This document shows, in pieces, positions 44,231 through 57,104 of a stretch of 64,000 bases of DNA. Position 1 is the stretch's first letter. Each line of letters begins with the position of its first letter. The DNA is from Paratinospora sagittata (Eukaryota > Streptophyta > Magnoliopsida > Ranunculales > Menispermaceae). Below the pieces are notes generated by a model. That model was given only the letters and a program-made list of their open reading frames with translations. It had not been told where the DNA came from and ran no database searches. The position numbers and the translations under genes are program-made. The stretch is from positions 12,714,920-12,778,919 of the forward strand of contig CM069600.1 in the NCBI GenBank assembly GCA_035771175.1. Reading direction: 5' to 3'.

Positions 44231-44454
44231 TTAAAGATGCGCTGAAACTATTGTCTGCTCTTGTCCATACTAATGACCGACAATGCCAGAGTATCTTTTT
44301 ACACAACGTTGTCAAGGTTACTCCAAGGCTATAGCTTGTTACAACTTATTACATTGAGAAAGAAACAGAGGATGAACAATGGAAGAGAAAGAAGAGGCAA
44401 ATGAAGAATTTTATTCTGTACAGAGTCATTACAGAACTTGAGTATTTATACACA

Positions 44455-46015
44455 TAAAGCTTGTTACCCTTTAAAGTTGGAGTTTTGGAATCCTGTGGTT
44501 ACCAAGGTGGAGAAAAGACTACGTGGGTGGAAGAGAAGCTTTCTTTCTAGGGGGGGAAGATTGGTTTTAGTAAAGTCGGAGCTCATGGCCTTGCCCAACT
44601 TTTATATGTCAACTTTCAAGATTACAGCCTCAGTGGTCTCCAAATTAGAAAGATTGATGCATAATTTCTTTTGGAAAGGGGCAGACGATGGTAGCACCTT
44701 TCATCTTGTTAGTTGGGAAAAGGTTCAAACCCCATCTCTCTTGGTGGCCTCGGTATAGGTCACATCAAGAAAAGGAACAAGGTTTTGGTTGCTAAATGGT
44801 TGTGGAGATTCATGAAGGAGGGTGATGCTATGTGGGTTCAAATTATTCGAAGTAAATTTGGATGTTCTACTACTGGAAGGGAATCTGGGAATGCCTCTCA
44901 TGCCACTTACCAAAGTCCAAGGAAACATATTTCTAACCTTTACCCGCTCTTCCTCCCCCATATTTTTCCTAAAGTTGGGAATGGCCAATCCATTCGACTT
45001 TGGGAGGATTGTTGGTGTGGAGACATCCCCCTTGCTCAATCCTTTTCACATTTATTTCGTTTAGCTAATTGCCCCAATGCCCCCATCATAACTTTTCTTA
45101 GCCAATATCCTTCAAATCCTCTTGACCAACCTTCTTGGAACCTTGGCTTCTCTAGGAATCTTACCCCTAGAGAGGAAAATGAAATTGGCCCCCCGTGAAC
45201 TAGAATCAATTCAGTGTGGTTTTCCCCCTCCCTGCCCAATAGCTTTCTTTGGTCCCTTGATCACTCCGGGTCTTTTTCTTGTAAATCATTTTTCTCTTAC
45301 ATTTCAGATTCCCCTACTATGCCTAACCCTCCTCTTTGGAATTACATTTGGAGAGCTCCACTTCCAAATAAGATTAGAGTGTTTGGATGGCAAGTTGCCC
45401 ATAATAGGTTATGCACACAGGAGCTTTTGCAAAAGCGCTTGCCCCACTATCAGTTATCACCCCATTGTTGTGTATTGTGCTATCAAGGGAATGAGACGAT
45501 TGAGCACCTTTTCTTCAATTGCTCTTTCGCTGCTCAGATTTGGAGGTACTGGGAAAACATGCTCCCTGGTAAGTTTGTGGCCCCTAGGTCATGTGAAAAT
45601 TGTTTTGAATTCAATCATGTTGTTGGGCTTCTTAGGAGAGGGAAAGATATTGGGATTATTATTTCTGTTGCAACTATCTGGGCTATTTGGAGTGAGAGGA
45701 ACAGAAGGATCTTTATGAATTCTTATAGGGATGTTGGGGAGATCTTTGATGCTTCCAAGATTTCTGTAGCCGGTTGGATAACTAGTTCTAAATTAGGAAT
45801 TGGTTATTCCTTTGTGGATTGGTATAGGAATTGGGGAGCTCTAACGTAATTTCTGCTTTATGTGGTGGTGTTCTGAGGTGGATGTAATGGTGGTTGTGGT
45901 GTAGCGTTGGTGTCTTTCATGTCTTTCTTGAGCATTTCTTATGCTCAGGTTGCATGTTTTCCTCTTTCTAATTAATATAATCATTAGGTCTCTTCTCAAA
46001 AAAATAATAATAATT
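44455..46015 (+). pseudogene. 5'-truncated LINE: RT tail and zf-RVT domain
   Basis: It starts inside reverse transcriptase: FWNPVVTKVEKRLRGWKR...SRGGRLVLVKSELMALPNFYMS. It continues FFWKGADDG, GLGIGHIKKRNKVLVAKWLWRF and VGNGQSIRLWEDCW. A zf-RVT domain follows: LWNYIWRAPLPNKIRVFGWQ...LCTQELLQKR...CVLCYQGNETIEHLFFNC...IWRYW. It ends WYRNWGALT at 45849. Frameshifts near 44755 and 45200 break the frame. An A-rich tail lies at about 45998-46012. Truncation at the 5' end is usual for LINE insertions. Confidence 0.88.
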
Positions 46016-47633
46016 GTGTATGTATGTACATGTATCTAGGTTAAGAATTATAAATTTATGAATTTAATTTCAATTTGCTAAATATTCATTTTTCCCAAGG
46101 AAGGATAATTTTGTTTATGAATGGGATCATCCTTGGAAAAATTTGGTTCATTCTAATTTCTAAATTTGTACACTGATCAAATTACTTTTAACATTAGAAA
46201 AAAGATAATTCATAATTTTTTCATCTCAAACAAGTTACACCATCTTTCACCAGGCTTCAATGGTGGGATAAACTTATTTCAAGAAAAAAATTCTTTTTGA
46301 AAAAGGAAACATTCCCTAAGGTGAACTTATGGCCACGTGTCCGGCCATGTGTAATGCCACGTGGCACACAATCCTTGCTTATAGTGTAATAAATTATTTT
46401 TTGTAAGGTGAACTTCATGAATACCAATTCCAGATTAGCGAACATATTTGGAAGAACAGGAAGAATATTTGGAATTATAATTGAACAGAATTCTTTATAA
46501 TTCTAATTTAAATATGCTTAGACTTGAGTTGATAAATAGAATTCTTTATAAACCGAATTGCACTTAGTTTGGGTGTGGAAAAACATGTAGCAACAGTCTT
46601 ATCCATGAGATCATGTTGCGGAACAACAACTACTAAACTTCACCAATACAAATTCCAAATTATCAAACATATTTGGAACGACAAGAAGAGTATTTTTAAT
46701 TACAACTATTTTATTTATTGTTTATAATCAATGAATTCAATCAAGTACTACTATAATCAAAATACACAACACTCATATGACACTATTTTATTTATTGTTT
46801 ATAAAACACTTGGTGGAACCTTAAAAAGAGGAAAACTCGCAACATCGAGATAATTAAAGATCAACGTGACGCGTTGCTCTCAACCGCAGAGCAACTGGTT
46901 GGATTTTTCATGCTTTCTAATGAAGAACTCAATCCTCCTTGAAGGATACGTCAACTTCCTAACTGAGGAAACTCACAAGAAGAAGAAGAAGAAGACAATT
47001 CGTCGAGAATGTTCAGATAATACAAGTATTTAGATAAAACGATAACATATTCAAGTGGAAAAACAATTTTTTTGATCCAGCGAATGATCAACATTAGGAA
47101 AAATGACGGAATAACACTTCGAATCGAGTTGAAAACAACATGTTCATGTTCAGTCGAGCGATTGATCTGCTTTTAGGTAAAACGAAACAAAATTTTCGGT
47201 CGAGCGATTGACCAACATTTAGATAAAATGAGGAATTAATAGTTCGACCTGAGTTGAAACAACATTTTCAGCAGCATTTAATTAAAACGACACGCTATTG
47301 AATCACGATTTGAATTGAGATAAGATTGAAACACTAACTTGCTTTGCGACGGGTTGATACAAAAAGATCGATGGATTATCGTGAGTAGACAATCTCGCTG
47401 GTAGAAGAGCGCGGATCGACCAGGAAATCGATTAACATATCAACGACGCCCTTGGTTCGCACCACTGCATCTGATTGATCATCTTCCATTTTCTTTTAAA
47501 ACTTTTCTCCTCTGATGATTCGGAAAAGGAGAAATTAGGGTTTGGAGAAGAGGAAATAAACGAGAGGGATCAATCATCTCATGCCAAGAAGGTGCGAAAC
47601 TTCTGTGTTTGGGAATTCGAATTGTCGGACAAT
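46016..47633. other. Repeat-rich spacer without a gene
   Basis: Contains a local duplication (46411-46480 against 46637-46706, CATATTTGGAASRACARGAAG core) and copy 2 of the direct repeat from 43291 (46730-46834). It also has a loose repeat of GAGCGATTGAYC...GAGTTGAAAACAAC around 47105-47265. A phrase CCACGTGTCCGGCCATGTG...GCCACGTGGC at 46332-46367 is a palindrome-like GC island. Confidence 0.4.
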
Positions 47634-48840
47634 AAGAGGTGTCAAGGGTTGGGTTGAAACTAAAACTCAATCCAAACCCCCCTTCGAAAAATTGGGCTGT
47701 ATCGGTTTATCCGCTTTTGTCTAGTCTATTTTTAAATTGGTAGGAATAAAAAAAAATTTAATAATCGGGCTGAGTATGAATAAAAATTTGTGTCCGTTTC
47801 AAAAATTGGACGAATCCGAAATAGGCTCAAAAAACCAAGTACTCGATCCTTACTTAATACAAGGGGTATATTTCACAAGGATCCAGCTAAATCCAACCAC
47901 TCTTTCCTATCTCTTCACCGTTCCTTATACCCTCCCACCTCTCTCTTCACCCCACTCACTTTCTATCATAAACCCTTCAATAATCCAACTCTCCAACAAC
48001 TATCAATCTTTAAGCTTGATGTTTACATATTTTAAGTTGATTTTAATGGTATATTGATGGATTAGAGTGTTTTTTTTTGCAAAAAAAAAAAAAAGGGTTA
48101 AGATGGTTGAATGAGGCGGCGAAAATAGATTTTGAAAACTCATTCCTTGTGTCGGAATCGCATTGTCTAACCCTGGTAGGTCGAATGTGTGATTCCAGCG
48201 CGTGGAATGGGAATAACCCACTTTTTTCACAAGATTTCGCGAGGTAGTTGCTCACAAACCTTCCTAACGATATTCTAACCATTTGAATGAGTGAAAAACT
48301 TGAAGAAATGGTGAAGAAATGAAGAAGAGAAGAGAAGAAACGAGAGAGGGGGAAAGGGTTAGGGCTTGGGGTTTTGAAAGTGAGAAGGGTAGAATGGAAA
48401 TTTAAGTGGGTGAAAAGAGAGAAAATGATTGATTTTAAATCTTTAGGTGGGTGAAGAGAGTAAGTGGGTAAAGAGATAGAAAAGGGTGGTTGGATTTAGC
48501 CGGACTCGTTTTACAAATTCTTATTTTAATTTGTCCATCATCTATCTCGATTAAATCTTTTTTTACTTATATTTCTTATTGAATCTTTATTTTTTTCTTG
48601 TTATCTTCTTCCTCTTCTTTGTTTTTATCACTATTGACATGAGATTTCTATTTTTTTTTATCCAAAAAATATACTTTACTGCTACATATTTTTTTAAAAA
48701 CATACAGGTACAAACGAATACTACTTGTCCATTTTTTAGAACGGGTCAGGTATGAATAAGCTATATGTGCGTTAGTATGAGGCACTGTCCATATCGGTAC
48801 CCATTCGTACCCAATTTTTTGTCACCCCTACTAACAGTTC
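47634..48840. mobile_element. hAT-like non-autonomous element, interrupted
   Basis: The left edge TAAGAGGTGTCAAGGGTTGGG and the right edge (minus) TAGGGGTGACAAAAAATTGGG are inverted. GGGTTG/CAACCC-type and GTATGAATAAG phrases lie inside both halves. It is split by the MITE at 47879-48507. No good TSD was found. Confidence 0.35.
47879..48507. mobile_element. 629-bp Mutator-type MITE
   Basis: Terminal inverted repeats of about 38 bp: GGATCCAGCTAAATCCAACC on the left; the right end on the minus strand reads GAGTCCGGCTAAATCCAACC. The flanking 9-mers are ATTTCACAA and GTTTTACAA (7/9), consistent with the 9-bp TSD of Mutator-like elements. The interior is pyrimidine-rich on the left and purine-rich on the right, so most of it could fold back. 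No transposase. Confidence 0.7.
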
Positions 48841-50247
48841 GAATTGAGAAAATCATAAACTCAACTCGAACCAAACTGGCTCTTTAACCCAACCCAACTC
48901 AATTAGAACTAGCTCGCGTTGGGTTGGGTTGTGTTATTCCAATAACCCTCATGTCCCGTATATGAGAGAAAATATTTTGATGATAAACAAACCACATTTC
49001 TATGTATATTGAATACATGATGATGGATTCACACTTCACTCAAAGCATGATAGAAAGGAAGTGAAACTCGTGATCAAGACGAAGACTATATATAGATACA
49101 TATTCAGGAGTTAAATGTTATGTTATTGGAATGATTTAGGATTGTAGAATGTCGGCCATTTTCTAATTCAACAAATCATTCACTTCATGAAGTTATCATG
49201 ATTTATCATAAGTTTTCAAAAGATTTTCTATTTCATAGAAAATGAGTTTAATCGATTCAATTTGAAGATTTTTCGACTCATCTTTGGACCAATTGCATGA
49301 TTTCCAAATGTTTGGTTTAATCCAAAAAGCTTAAGTGTTAATTTGATTTGATCGAGTTTTGAAAAAATCAATTTTCAAGAAAATTGTTTTTTAGTGTCTT
49401 TTAGGAAGCTGATGGGACATCTGGACGTTGGTGCAATGACTAGTCACTTAATATCAAGCCAACACTACAGGACGTTGATGGACCATCAGGGCTTTGGTGG
49501 TTTCTTGGTTTGAGTGTTCATCGTTCAAATCAGGACCCTGATCGAGTATTAGCAACCTCATTGAACCAACCTGGAAAAACCAACAGTTGTCATCAGGACG
49601 TTGATCGAGTATTAGCGCCCTCCCTAAACTTTTGGGTTTCCGAAATATAAACTCATCAAGATGCTAATGTAGCATTAGCTCCCTCCTAAAAGAAGTTACA
49701 AAAAGTTTATTTTTCATAACAGTGTAATTCAGGACACTGACGCTCTTTCAGGACACTAATGCGACACTAACAAAAGTTTTGAAAAGACCGTCAACCTGTG
49801 TTGTTTCTGAAACCTTCTATTCTTGTGATTGCATAGATGCTTCAGGTTTTCTCGAACAATCTAAACATATACATTTTGATGAAATAATTTGACCGTTTGA
49901 TTTGAAATTCAAATCAAGCGCTAAAACTTTTTAAAAGTCTGAATTTCAAAGGCTCTCTATATAAGTATATCACTTTGAGTCGTTGAACAGACAACAAGAA
50001 AAGAAACAAGATTTTCACAAAAACTCTTTGAAAGTTGGTCTAATATTTTTGTGTAAAACAGTGCGAAAATACATTGATTTGAAATCACCTTCTGGATTAG
50101 TTATTCTTCACTGTTATATCTTTCAAAATCCACTAAAGGAGGGAGGAGCAATAACCTCTCATTTTTCATCAGAGCATAATCATACGTTCATAGTTGAATC
50201 AGTGTTGGTCTGAGGTTCATTATTTGTTCTGTAAGTATTACTTTGAT

Positions 50248-52346
50248 TGTAATACCCCAAAATTTTAAGGGTATTTACGTAATTTCATAAATTTTTGACG
50301 TCAAACGAAAACTTCAAAATACGCACGTGGGTGAATGCATGTAACGGGAGAGCCGATAATTTTTCCTTTCAAATTTGATTTTCTCTCAAAGTTTCCTTTC
50401 GTGAATCAGTTTGAGCTTTCCAAATTTGCTAAGATAATTCTCGAATTATCTTTCCACAATCATGCAAATCTTGCAAGCACGACAGTTATGGACAATATGC
50501 GCACTACCAATGTAACCCGAACCCTATCATATATACATATATGAAAATCACTCTCAGCCACCATCTCACATATTCACTTTCTGACCTTCATTCTCCCCTC
50601 ATGAGCTAGCAACGGAAACGAGAACGAAGGTTGCCGGAGAATCCATACCAGTACCCACGGTAAGCAACCTCTCCACTCCCTTCTTTTTCTTCTTTTTCTC
50701 CCCTCACCATAACCATCCCCTGTTTTGGGATCAAAGTACAGTGGCGGCATTGGATGCCGCCACCATGTTTTCTTAGTAGTTTTGCTATTATTCTCATGCC
50801 AATACACTCATTTTTTCCCTTGATTGACAATCCCCTATGATAACTAGACGAGTTTTCACCGGAGACAACGAAGAAGTTACCAGAAGACATGTTTTGTTTT
50901 GAGCAGTTTGCTGCATACAGAAACACAACAACAGTAGCAATGTTCTTGCTACTGTTGCTGCTCATGAGGGAACCTCGCCCTCCCTGTCTTTGCACTCTCT
51001 TCTTCTTTTTCTTCTTCTTCTTCTTCTTCTCTCTTTCGTCTTTTTCTTCTCCTTCCCCTCTTTTCTCTCTTGCGCCCTCTTCCTCTACTTCTCTGTTTCA
51101 CCGCACCAAACGCTGCAAATTTGAAACAGTGAACTTGTTGCACACACTTATATCAACTACACTTAAGTGCCACCTCACCACCCCCATCCAATATCATATT
51201 ATATTACATGCTCTAAACATGCACACCATCACCTATCTAAGCAACCACATCATATGTATACATATTATGCATTCTATATAATGGACACACCTCATCTCAT
51301 ATTTAACATTAGATGAGATGTATTATAATATCTCATATATATATATATATAACATTAGATGTGTCAGTGTGACCAAATACCATGTGGAGCATGTTGTGAT
51401 TGTCAATTCCAATGAAAACATGATTATGTGCTTGATGTTGATTTCATATATATCGCATGTTTTCACTAAAGAACATTATTAAGAATAATGATACACATTT
51501 TAGGACAATTATTCAAATAAGTATTGTCAAATGTTATTGGGATGGGGCAGATCTCCTAAGATATTTGAGCCAATACTACCATGGGGCGGATCCCCTAAGA
51601 TATTTGGGTAAGTATCATCCTGGGGCGGATCCCCTGAAGGTACACATTGAATCTCGACTATCAAACAAATCGATGTGTGCAACGTTAATGATTGAAATTT
51701 GTATGTATGTTCTCATGTATATATCGGAGTAAAATACTGTGAATGTTTATGGAGGACTCACTGGGCTTTCAAGCTCACCCCTATTTTTCACATGCAGGTA
51801 CATGAAAGAATAAGTCGCAAGTTCGTGACGTGTCTCACAGTAATAGGGGTGGGTTAGTGGCTTGAGTAGCGTTATGGTAGCAGGACTAAGTAGTTATTTA
51901 ATTATTGATTATATCAATTAAACAGTTTGTATTAGAAATCAATGTTTTTGGGAACATTATAATAGTCGTTGAAGATTTCATGGGTTATTTTATATGTTTA
52001 TGCCTCGGACTTGAACTTGTTAATTCTACTTGATGAATACATTTAAAATGTTGTGTCCATAATGGATGGACAAGGGAAATACCCTCATGGCTCAATATTA
52101 AATTTGTGTAATGGGAATATATAGTCCGTGGCATAGAAATTGAAAGAGTATTCATCTATCTTAACTTGTGACCTTATTTTGAATATAAATGGTATTATTA
52201 AAATTTTCTACCTGTGTAAAGATTTTGGGGTTAAGGTAGATGGATACAATTCAGGCCTCGATTTTTTTTTTGTGGTCTTTTTTGATAAAATCAAAATATT
52301 TATCATTTTTATTGGAAATTTTAGTGTTGAAAATCGGGGCGTGACA
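50248..52346 (+). mobile_element. Solo LTR F (2.1 kb) nested in C3
   Basis: It starts TGTAATACCCC and ends ATCGGGGCGTGACA. The TSD TTGAT at 50243-50247 and 52347-52351 is perfect. A donor-like CACGGTAAGC lies at about 50658 and an acceptor-like module at 51758-51797 (CACTGGGC, GCTCACCCC, CATGCAG). A TTCTTC run lies at about 51000-51031. No coding sequence. Confidence 0.88.
51533..51645 (+). repeat. Three tandem units GATGGGGCGGATCCCCTAAG in LTR F
   Basis: Three copies of a unit of about 45-48 bp containing TGGGGCRGATCYCCTAAGATATTTG. They lie about 120-220 bp upstream of the acceptor-like module, the same relative place as the tandem blocks in LTRs A, H and I. Confidence 0.85.
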
Positions 52347-52873
52347 TTGATTCTAGGCAAAAGAATCAAACTCTCAAACTTATATTTGGTGACTGCGTAT
52401 GTCACTGAGGTTGAGCAAGTATTGCTCAAGTGGTTAAAGATTTTTCTCAAATCCGTGAAGTTGAAAAAGGTTGTAACGGTTTGATCCTTACCCGTAAGAG
52501 GATTCGATAGTGGAGTTTGGACAAAATCTTAATAGGGAGATTAGGTAGTGGAGGTAGACAGGAGCCGAAACACTCTAAATCTGTGCGTACTTTACTAATT
52601 GATTGTTCCTTTAACTATTTTTTATTGTTTATGTTTATTGACTGTTGTTGTCTTGTTTCAACTGTAAATCTGTTTTGTTAAGTTTTAAAACCTGCACCAT
52701 TGTCCAATTCACCCCCCCTCTTGGACATTTTCGGGCCATGACTTGGATTTATTTGTAAATTTTAGTGTTCACATGTAAATTCTACTATATTAAACATCAA
52801 GTATTCTATGTTTCTAATACAACAAAATTAACTTGTAAATTTGACAACATTAAACATCTAAGATGTTCATAAT

Positions 52874-53365
52874 TAGGGGTGTTCACGGGTTAGGTTGGGT
52901 CGGGTTGAGGTCAAATATCAACCCAACCCAATCAAGTTGGCTTGTAAAAATTTTAAACCAACCCAACCCAACCCAATAACTTCAGGTTGGTTCGGGTTGG
53001 TCTACTTCAATGTATTAATTCTAAATTCTTATTTCCTATGCAAATTTTTAAGTCAAATATGAATATAAATATTTATATAATTTCAAATAATGTTTTCATT
53101 CATGTTATTTCATTCATGACATTTTATGTGATCTGATAATAATAGGTGACTCTAATAAAAATGTTAACTAAATAAATACTTAATATTCTTGATGAGTTTG
53201 GGTTGGTTCGGGTTGATCGGTTTGATTTACAAAATCTTGACCCAATCCAAACTTGATCGGGTTGCTAATTCCTAACCAACCCAACCAAATTTAATATAAA
53301 AACCCAACTCATAAGGGTCGGGTTGATCGAGTTGATCGAGTTGGTCGGTAGGATGGATACCCCTA
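52874..53365. mobile_element. 492-bp hAT-like non-autonomous element
   Basis: It starts TAGGGGTGTTCAC and ends GGATACCCCTA, short inverted ends. The 8-bp flanks TTCATAAT and TTCCTAAT match 7/8, as for hAT elements. The interior has many GGTTGGGTT and AACCCAACCC phrases. No transposase. Confidence 0.75.
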
Positions 53366-53373
53366 TTCCTAAT

Positions 53374-54536
53374 ACAACCAATATTCACTAACCAACCAAT
53401 GAAAAATTGATCGTTAATTGTTAGTTAGTTACATTCATCCACCACATCATAAAATATCAAATATAAGTTCAAAATATTGCATCAAAATATAAGGGTTATG
53501 CTTAGGTTCAGTTTGGGTTGGGTTGGATCACAACTTATAAGAGTGTTGTTGTGAAATTATTAATGCAAGTGCACAATATCGTAAACAAGTAATAAAGTGA
53601 AGAATAGAGTATGTTCCCACAAAGATTTGTCACTAATTTCTAGCTAATTATTAAAATTATCTCAACTTAATCTTATCTAAACAAAACTATGAAATAAAAG
53701 AAACCTAGGATTACAATTTTCCCTCAACACCTCACTTGGATCTATTTACTCATTTTTTTATTTAGTTGATTGATATGAGTTGTTAACCAAGAACCCTAAA
53801 TTATTTACAAGCCTCTTCCGATGGTCAAGCAAATTAAAATACCCCATTTAATTAAGGTTGTGTTTGTATGGAGTTTAAATCCAATTTTCTGTATTTAAAA
53901 ACAAAAATTCAAAAAAGTTACAAAAAACTTGTTTGGTTTGATAGGATTTAAAAACTATTTTTTAGAAAAAAGTTAAGAAAATGACTTGTTTTTAGAAAAC
54001 ATATAAATGTTGTTTTTTGAGTTTTTCTTATATTTAATAGGACCCACATAATCTTTTTTCCATTTGATTTGTGTGAAATCTTGAACAAACCAAACAAGTA
54101 TTTCTTGTTTTTAAATTTAGAAAACAATTCTTGATCAATATGATACCAAACATAAATTTAGAAACTGTAAATCAACTAAAAATGAGATCATTTTCTAATT
54201 TTTTTAAAAACTATTTTTAAATTGGATGTCAAACAGCTTAAACTACTATATTCCTATGAGATTTAAATTAAAACAAGGTTCATTAAGTTCATACTCTTTT
54301 AATGGTTACATATGTCATACGAGTCCTATCTTACATAAACTCATGGTTCACCCTTTCGATCATGTGTTACTTTAATCAAGTTTAAACCTAAAATCTCTTT
54401 TCCAAGTTCGTGTAGATTTAACAAATCAATTTAATTAATGAGCAGTTAATTAAAAGCAATAAGCATAGATTAGAACAAACAACTTAATATCAACTAATAA
54501 AAATCTATTATATAAACATCAAATCCAAGTTATATG
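53374..54536. other. Spacer with a probable MITE
   Basis: 53560-53820 carries TGCAAGTGCACAATATCGTA...GAGTATGTTCCCACAAAG, a phrase common in non-coding parts of plant LTR elements. About 53867-54238 starts GGTTGTGTTTGTATGGAGTT and ends in the approximate complement (GGATGTCAAACAGCTTAA), probably a small DNA element. No gene. Confidence 0.4.
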
Positions 54537-54978
54537 TTGGGGTGTAAGCCAACTCGACTAAACTGAACATAACCCGATAGGTTGAGTTGGGTTCAAAAAT
54601 TCCAACTTGAACGGTTCGGGTTGGGTCATGGGTTGACACCCTTGAAACATGATCCAACCCAACCCGAATCGAACATAAGGTTTCGGTTTCTTCTTCTTCT
54701 TCTTCTTTTATTCTTCGATGTGCATGTTCTTATTCTTCGGTGCTTCAACAAAGACCAATAGGGTTTTTTTTTTTTTAAGTTCAAGTCATCTTTTTGAAAA
54801 AAATTATGCAATCTCAACCCAATCCGAACTAGTTTGGGTACTTATTAGGGTTTAGGGTTCGGGTTGGGTTGAAGAGCTAGTTTGGTTTGAGTTGGGTTTC
54901 ATTTTTTCCAACCCAAACTGTTTGGGTTGGGTTGAGTTTTGGCTCTAACCCAACCCAATCCAACCCGTTACACCCCTA
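54537..54978. mobile_element. 442-bp hAT-like non-autonomous element
   Basis: It starts TTGGGGTGTAAGCC and ends CCGTTACACCCCTA, inverted ends. The 8-bp flanks GTTATATG and GTTAAATG match 7/8. It shares the GGGTTGGGTT/AACCCAACCC interior with the element at 52874. A TTCTTCTTCTTC run lies near 54690. No transposase. Confidence 0.75.
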
Positions 54979-55924
54979 GTTAAATGTGAGTTCAAATTGC
55001 AATCTTAGAAACTAATCTAGCCCATAACTAGTAATAACAACTCAAAATTCATAGTATCTAATACCATTGAAAGAAAGAAACTCAAATACAAGAAAAGAAA
55101 GAATGAGAAAAAGATCAAGCAACGGATCCACCAAATTCTTCAATCAACTTTTTTGTAGCTCTTCAATGTGTTTTTCTTCTAATTTAGCACCTTATTTGCT
55201 TCTTCTCTCCATGGATATCTGTGGCGACCCCGCACCCCGGACCACCAACCCCTCAGGGAATGGCGTGCAGAATGCCGGGACGGGACGCCCGGTGTAGGCA
55301 TCTCCGACCACTCCTCAACTCCCGTGAGGTGGTTGAGACCCTACGAGTCTTATCTCAAACAACGACATAATATCAAAAGGTACTAAACAAAATTACCCAC
55401 CGTATTAATCATCCAAGACAAGAGATAGTCCATAAAAATGATCCATAAATAAAATCATAATCCCTACAGTCCATTAAAATTGGCATACACATAAAGTCCA
55501 AAATTGTGGGTACAAATAAAAACCGTCATATGCCCATATGGTCTATCCAACAAGTCCCAACTCACCCATACTACAATGTGGTAAGTATTATAATTACATA
55601 ATCCAAAATATAATACTTCATAATTTAAAACACAATTCAATCAAAATGCCTCTCAACTCACATCGAGGCTTTGGATTCTCTCGCAGGCAAGGCCCTCAAG
55701 ATATAACTACTCCTTTGCCCTTATTCGGGACAGAAGAACCTGAAAGAGGAAAATGAGGGTGAGCCAACGGTGCCCAGTGAATAGAATTCAAATATGCTAT
55801 CAATACTCATCAATAAATATCATGTATGCATGTCAATGTGTAGCATGATTAAAAGCTCATAACATATAGATATCAAGCACTTATAATAAGTTCGATGCAT
55901 GTAAAAGCTTATCAATTTGGATCC

Positions 55925-56040
55925 ACATTCCACATGCATTGGGTTACTAGTGCACGTCTATTTCACCGTACCGTTGATCCCAATCATGTTTATTTTGGGT
56001 TACTAGTGCACGTCTATTTCACCGTACCGTTGACCCCCAA
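55925..56040 (-). repeat. Two tandem units in LTR I
   Basis: GGGTTACTAGTGCACGTCTA...ACCGTTGAYCC occurs twice, with a unit of about 57 bp. On the minus strand it lies upstream of the acceptor-like module. Confidence 0.85.
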
Positions 56041-57104
56041 TCTCTTCCTTTCCTAAAACCCTCCTATGACAAGGTTAAGTCCCCCTATTAGCCAGATAGA
56101 TGGGCCCAACCAAAGTCATAAGGTTTTCTCAAATCAATGCATCATTCAAAATATTAGAACACATTCATGCTTTCAACATACAATATATAAGTGATATGAT
56201 GACATAAAAGATATAATCATAAATGAAGTATACTCACAACCAAGCCTCGCGAGAGTATTTAACCACACACGACCACCAAACCGAATCAACCCAATCAAGA
56301 TCCTGAAACATACATCAATTTCTATGTTCAATCACATAGACATTACACATCAACCCTAAATCAGCCCACATATATACAATAGGCCTAAATCCCATCTAAT
56401 CCCATCATTCAACTCAAATCACATGACTTAGGCCTCTAATGCATAGTTCTCATACATAAACCATTCTATTAATCAAAAATACTGATTTTCAATTCCTTAG
56501 GCATAAACATGCCCAAATTGGGTCACTTGATCACAAGTAGGCCTAACCCATGATATGGTCACAACCACCAAATCAGTAGCATAATCAACTCTAATCATGC
56601 TTAATTAAACATAAGTTGCATCAATTCAATGATTTTAGGCCAAAAGCATCAAAATCCCTAAAATATGAAATTTTTCATACTTAGGCCATATTGCCGATTT
56701 ACACTAGGTCACCATGTTCAGCCATGTATATCACTGATTTTGCATCATGGTTTCATCAACAATGACAACTAGGTCAACATAGTTGATATGCAAGCTATTT
56801 GGAAAGGTCTAAGTTCATATTCTCAATTTAGGTCTAATACAAGCAACCCTACCAATTCTTCATTTAGTATTCTGTTCAGATGTATCAATCTACCAACAGA
56901 AATATGCAATCACAAAATCAACCGTACAGATTGAAGTATGTGAAGAAACAAACCTTCTGTCCAAATATCAGCCCAATCAAACGGTGGACCAAAAAGATAA
57001 CTATCTTTGATGAACAAGTCTCTAATCAGACAATTTCTCCTTTCCTGCTGCAAATACTCAAACCCAGATGACTATATCACACAAACTACTAAACGAATAA
57101 ACAT

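Larger units (their letters stand above)
48949..52741 (+). mobile_element. Sirevirus-type LTR C3, interrupted by LTR F
   Basis: TTTTGATGATAAACAAACC lies near the start, GGACGTTGAT...TTAGCGCCCTC units at 49404-49770, a TATA-like CTATATAAG at about 49957, then after LTR F GTAACGGTTTGATCC, GATTAGGTAGTGG and the CCAATTCACCCCCCCTCTTGG closing block. Termini are decayed (TCATGTCCCG/CGGGCCATGA) and no TSD is seen. It is the most diverged of the three Sirevirus copies. Confidence 0.7.

Noticed and set aside
44290..44455. Copia LTR fragment upstream of the LINE
   Set aside because: GAGTATTTATACACA-like phrases are suggestive, but no edge, repeat partner or TSD was found.
52890..53010. Possible interstitial telomere repeat (GGGTTGGGTT)
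   Set aside because: Units are GGGTT/GGGTC, not the plant TTTAGGG; they belong to a hAT-like element.
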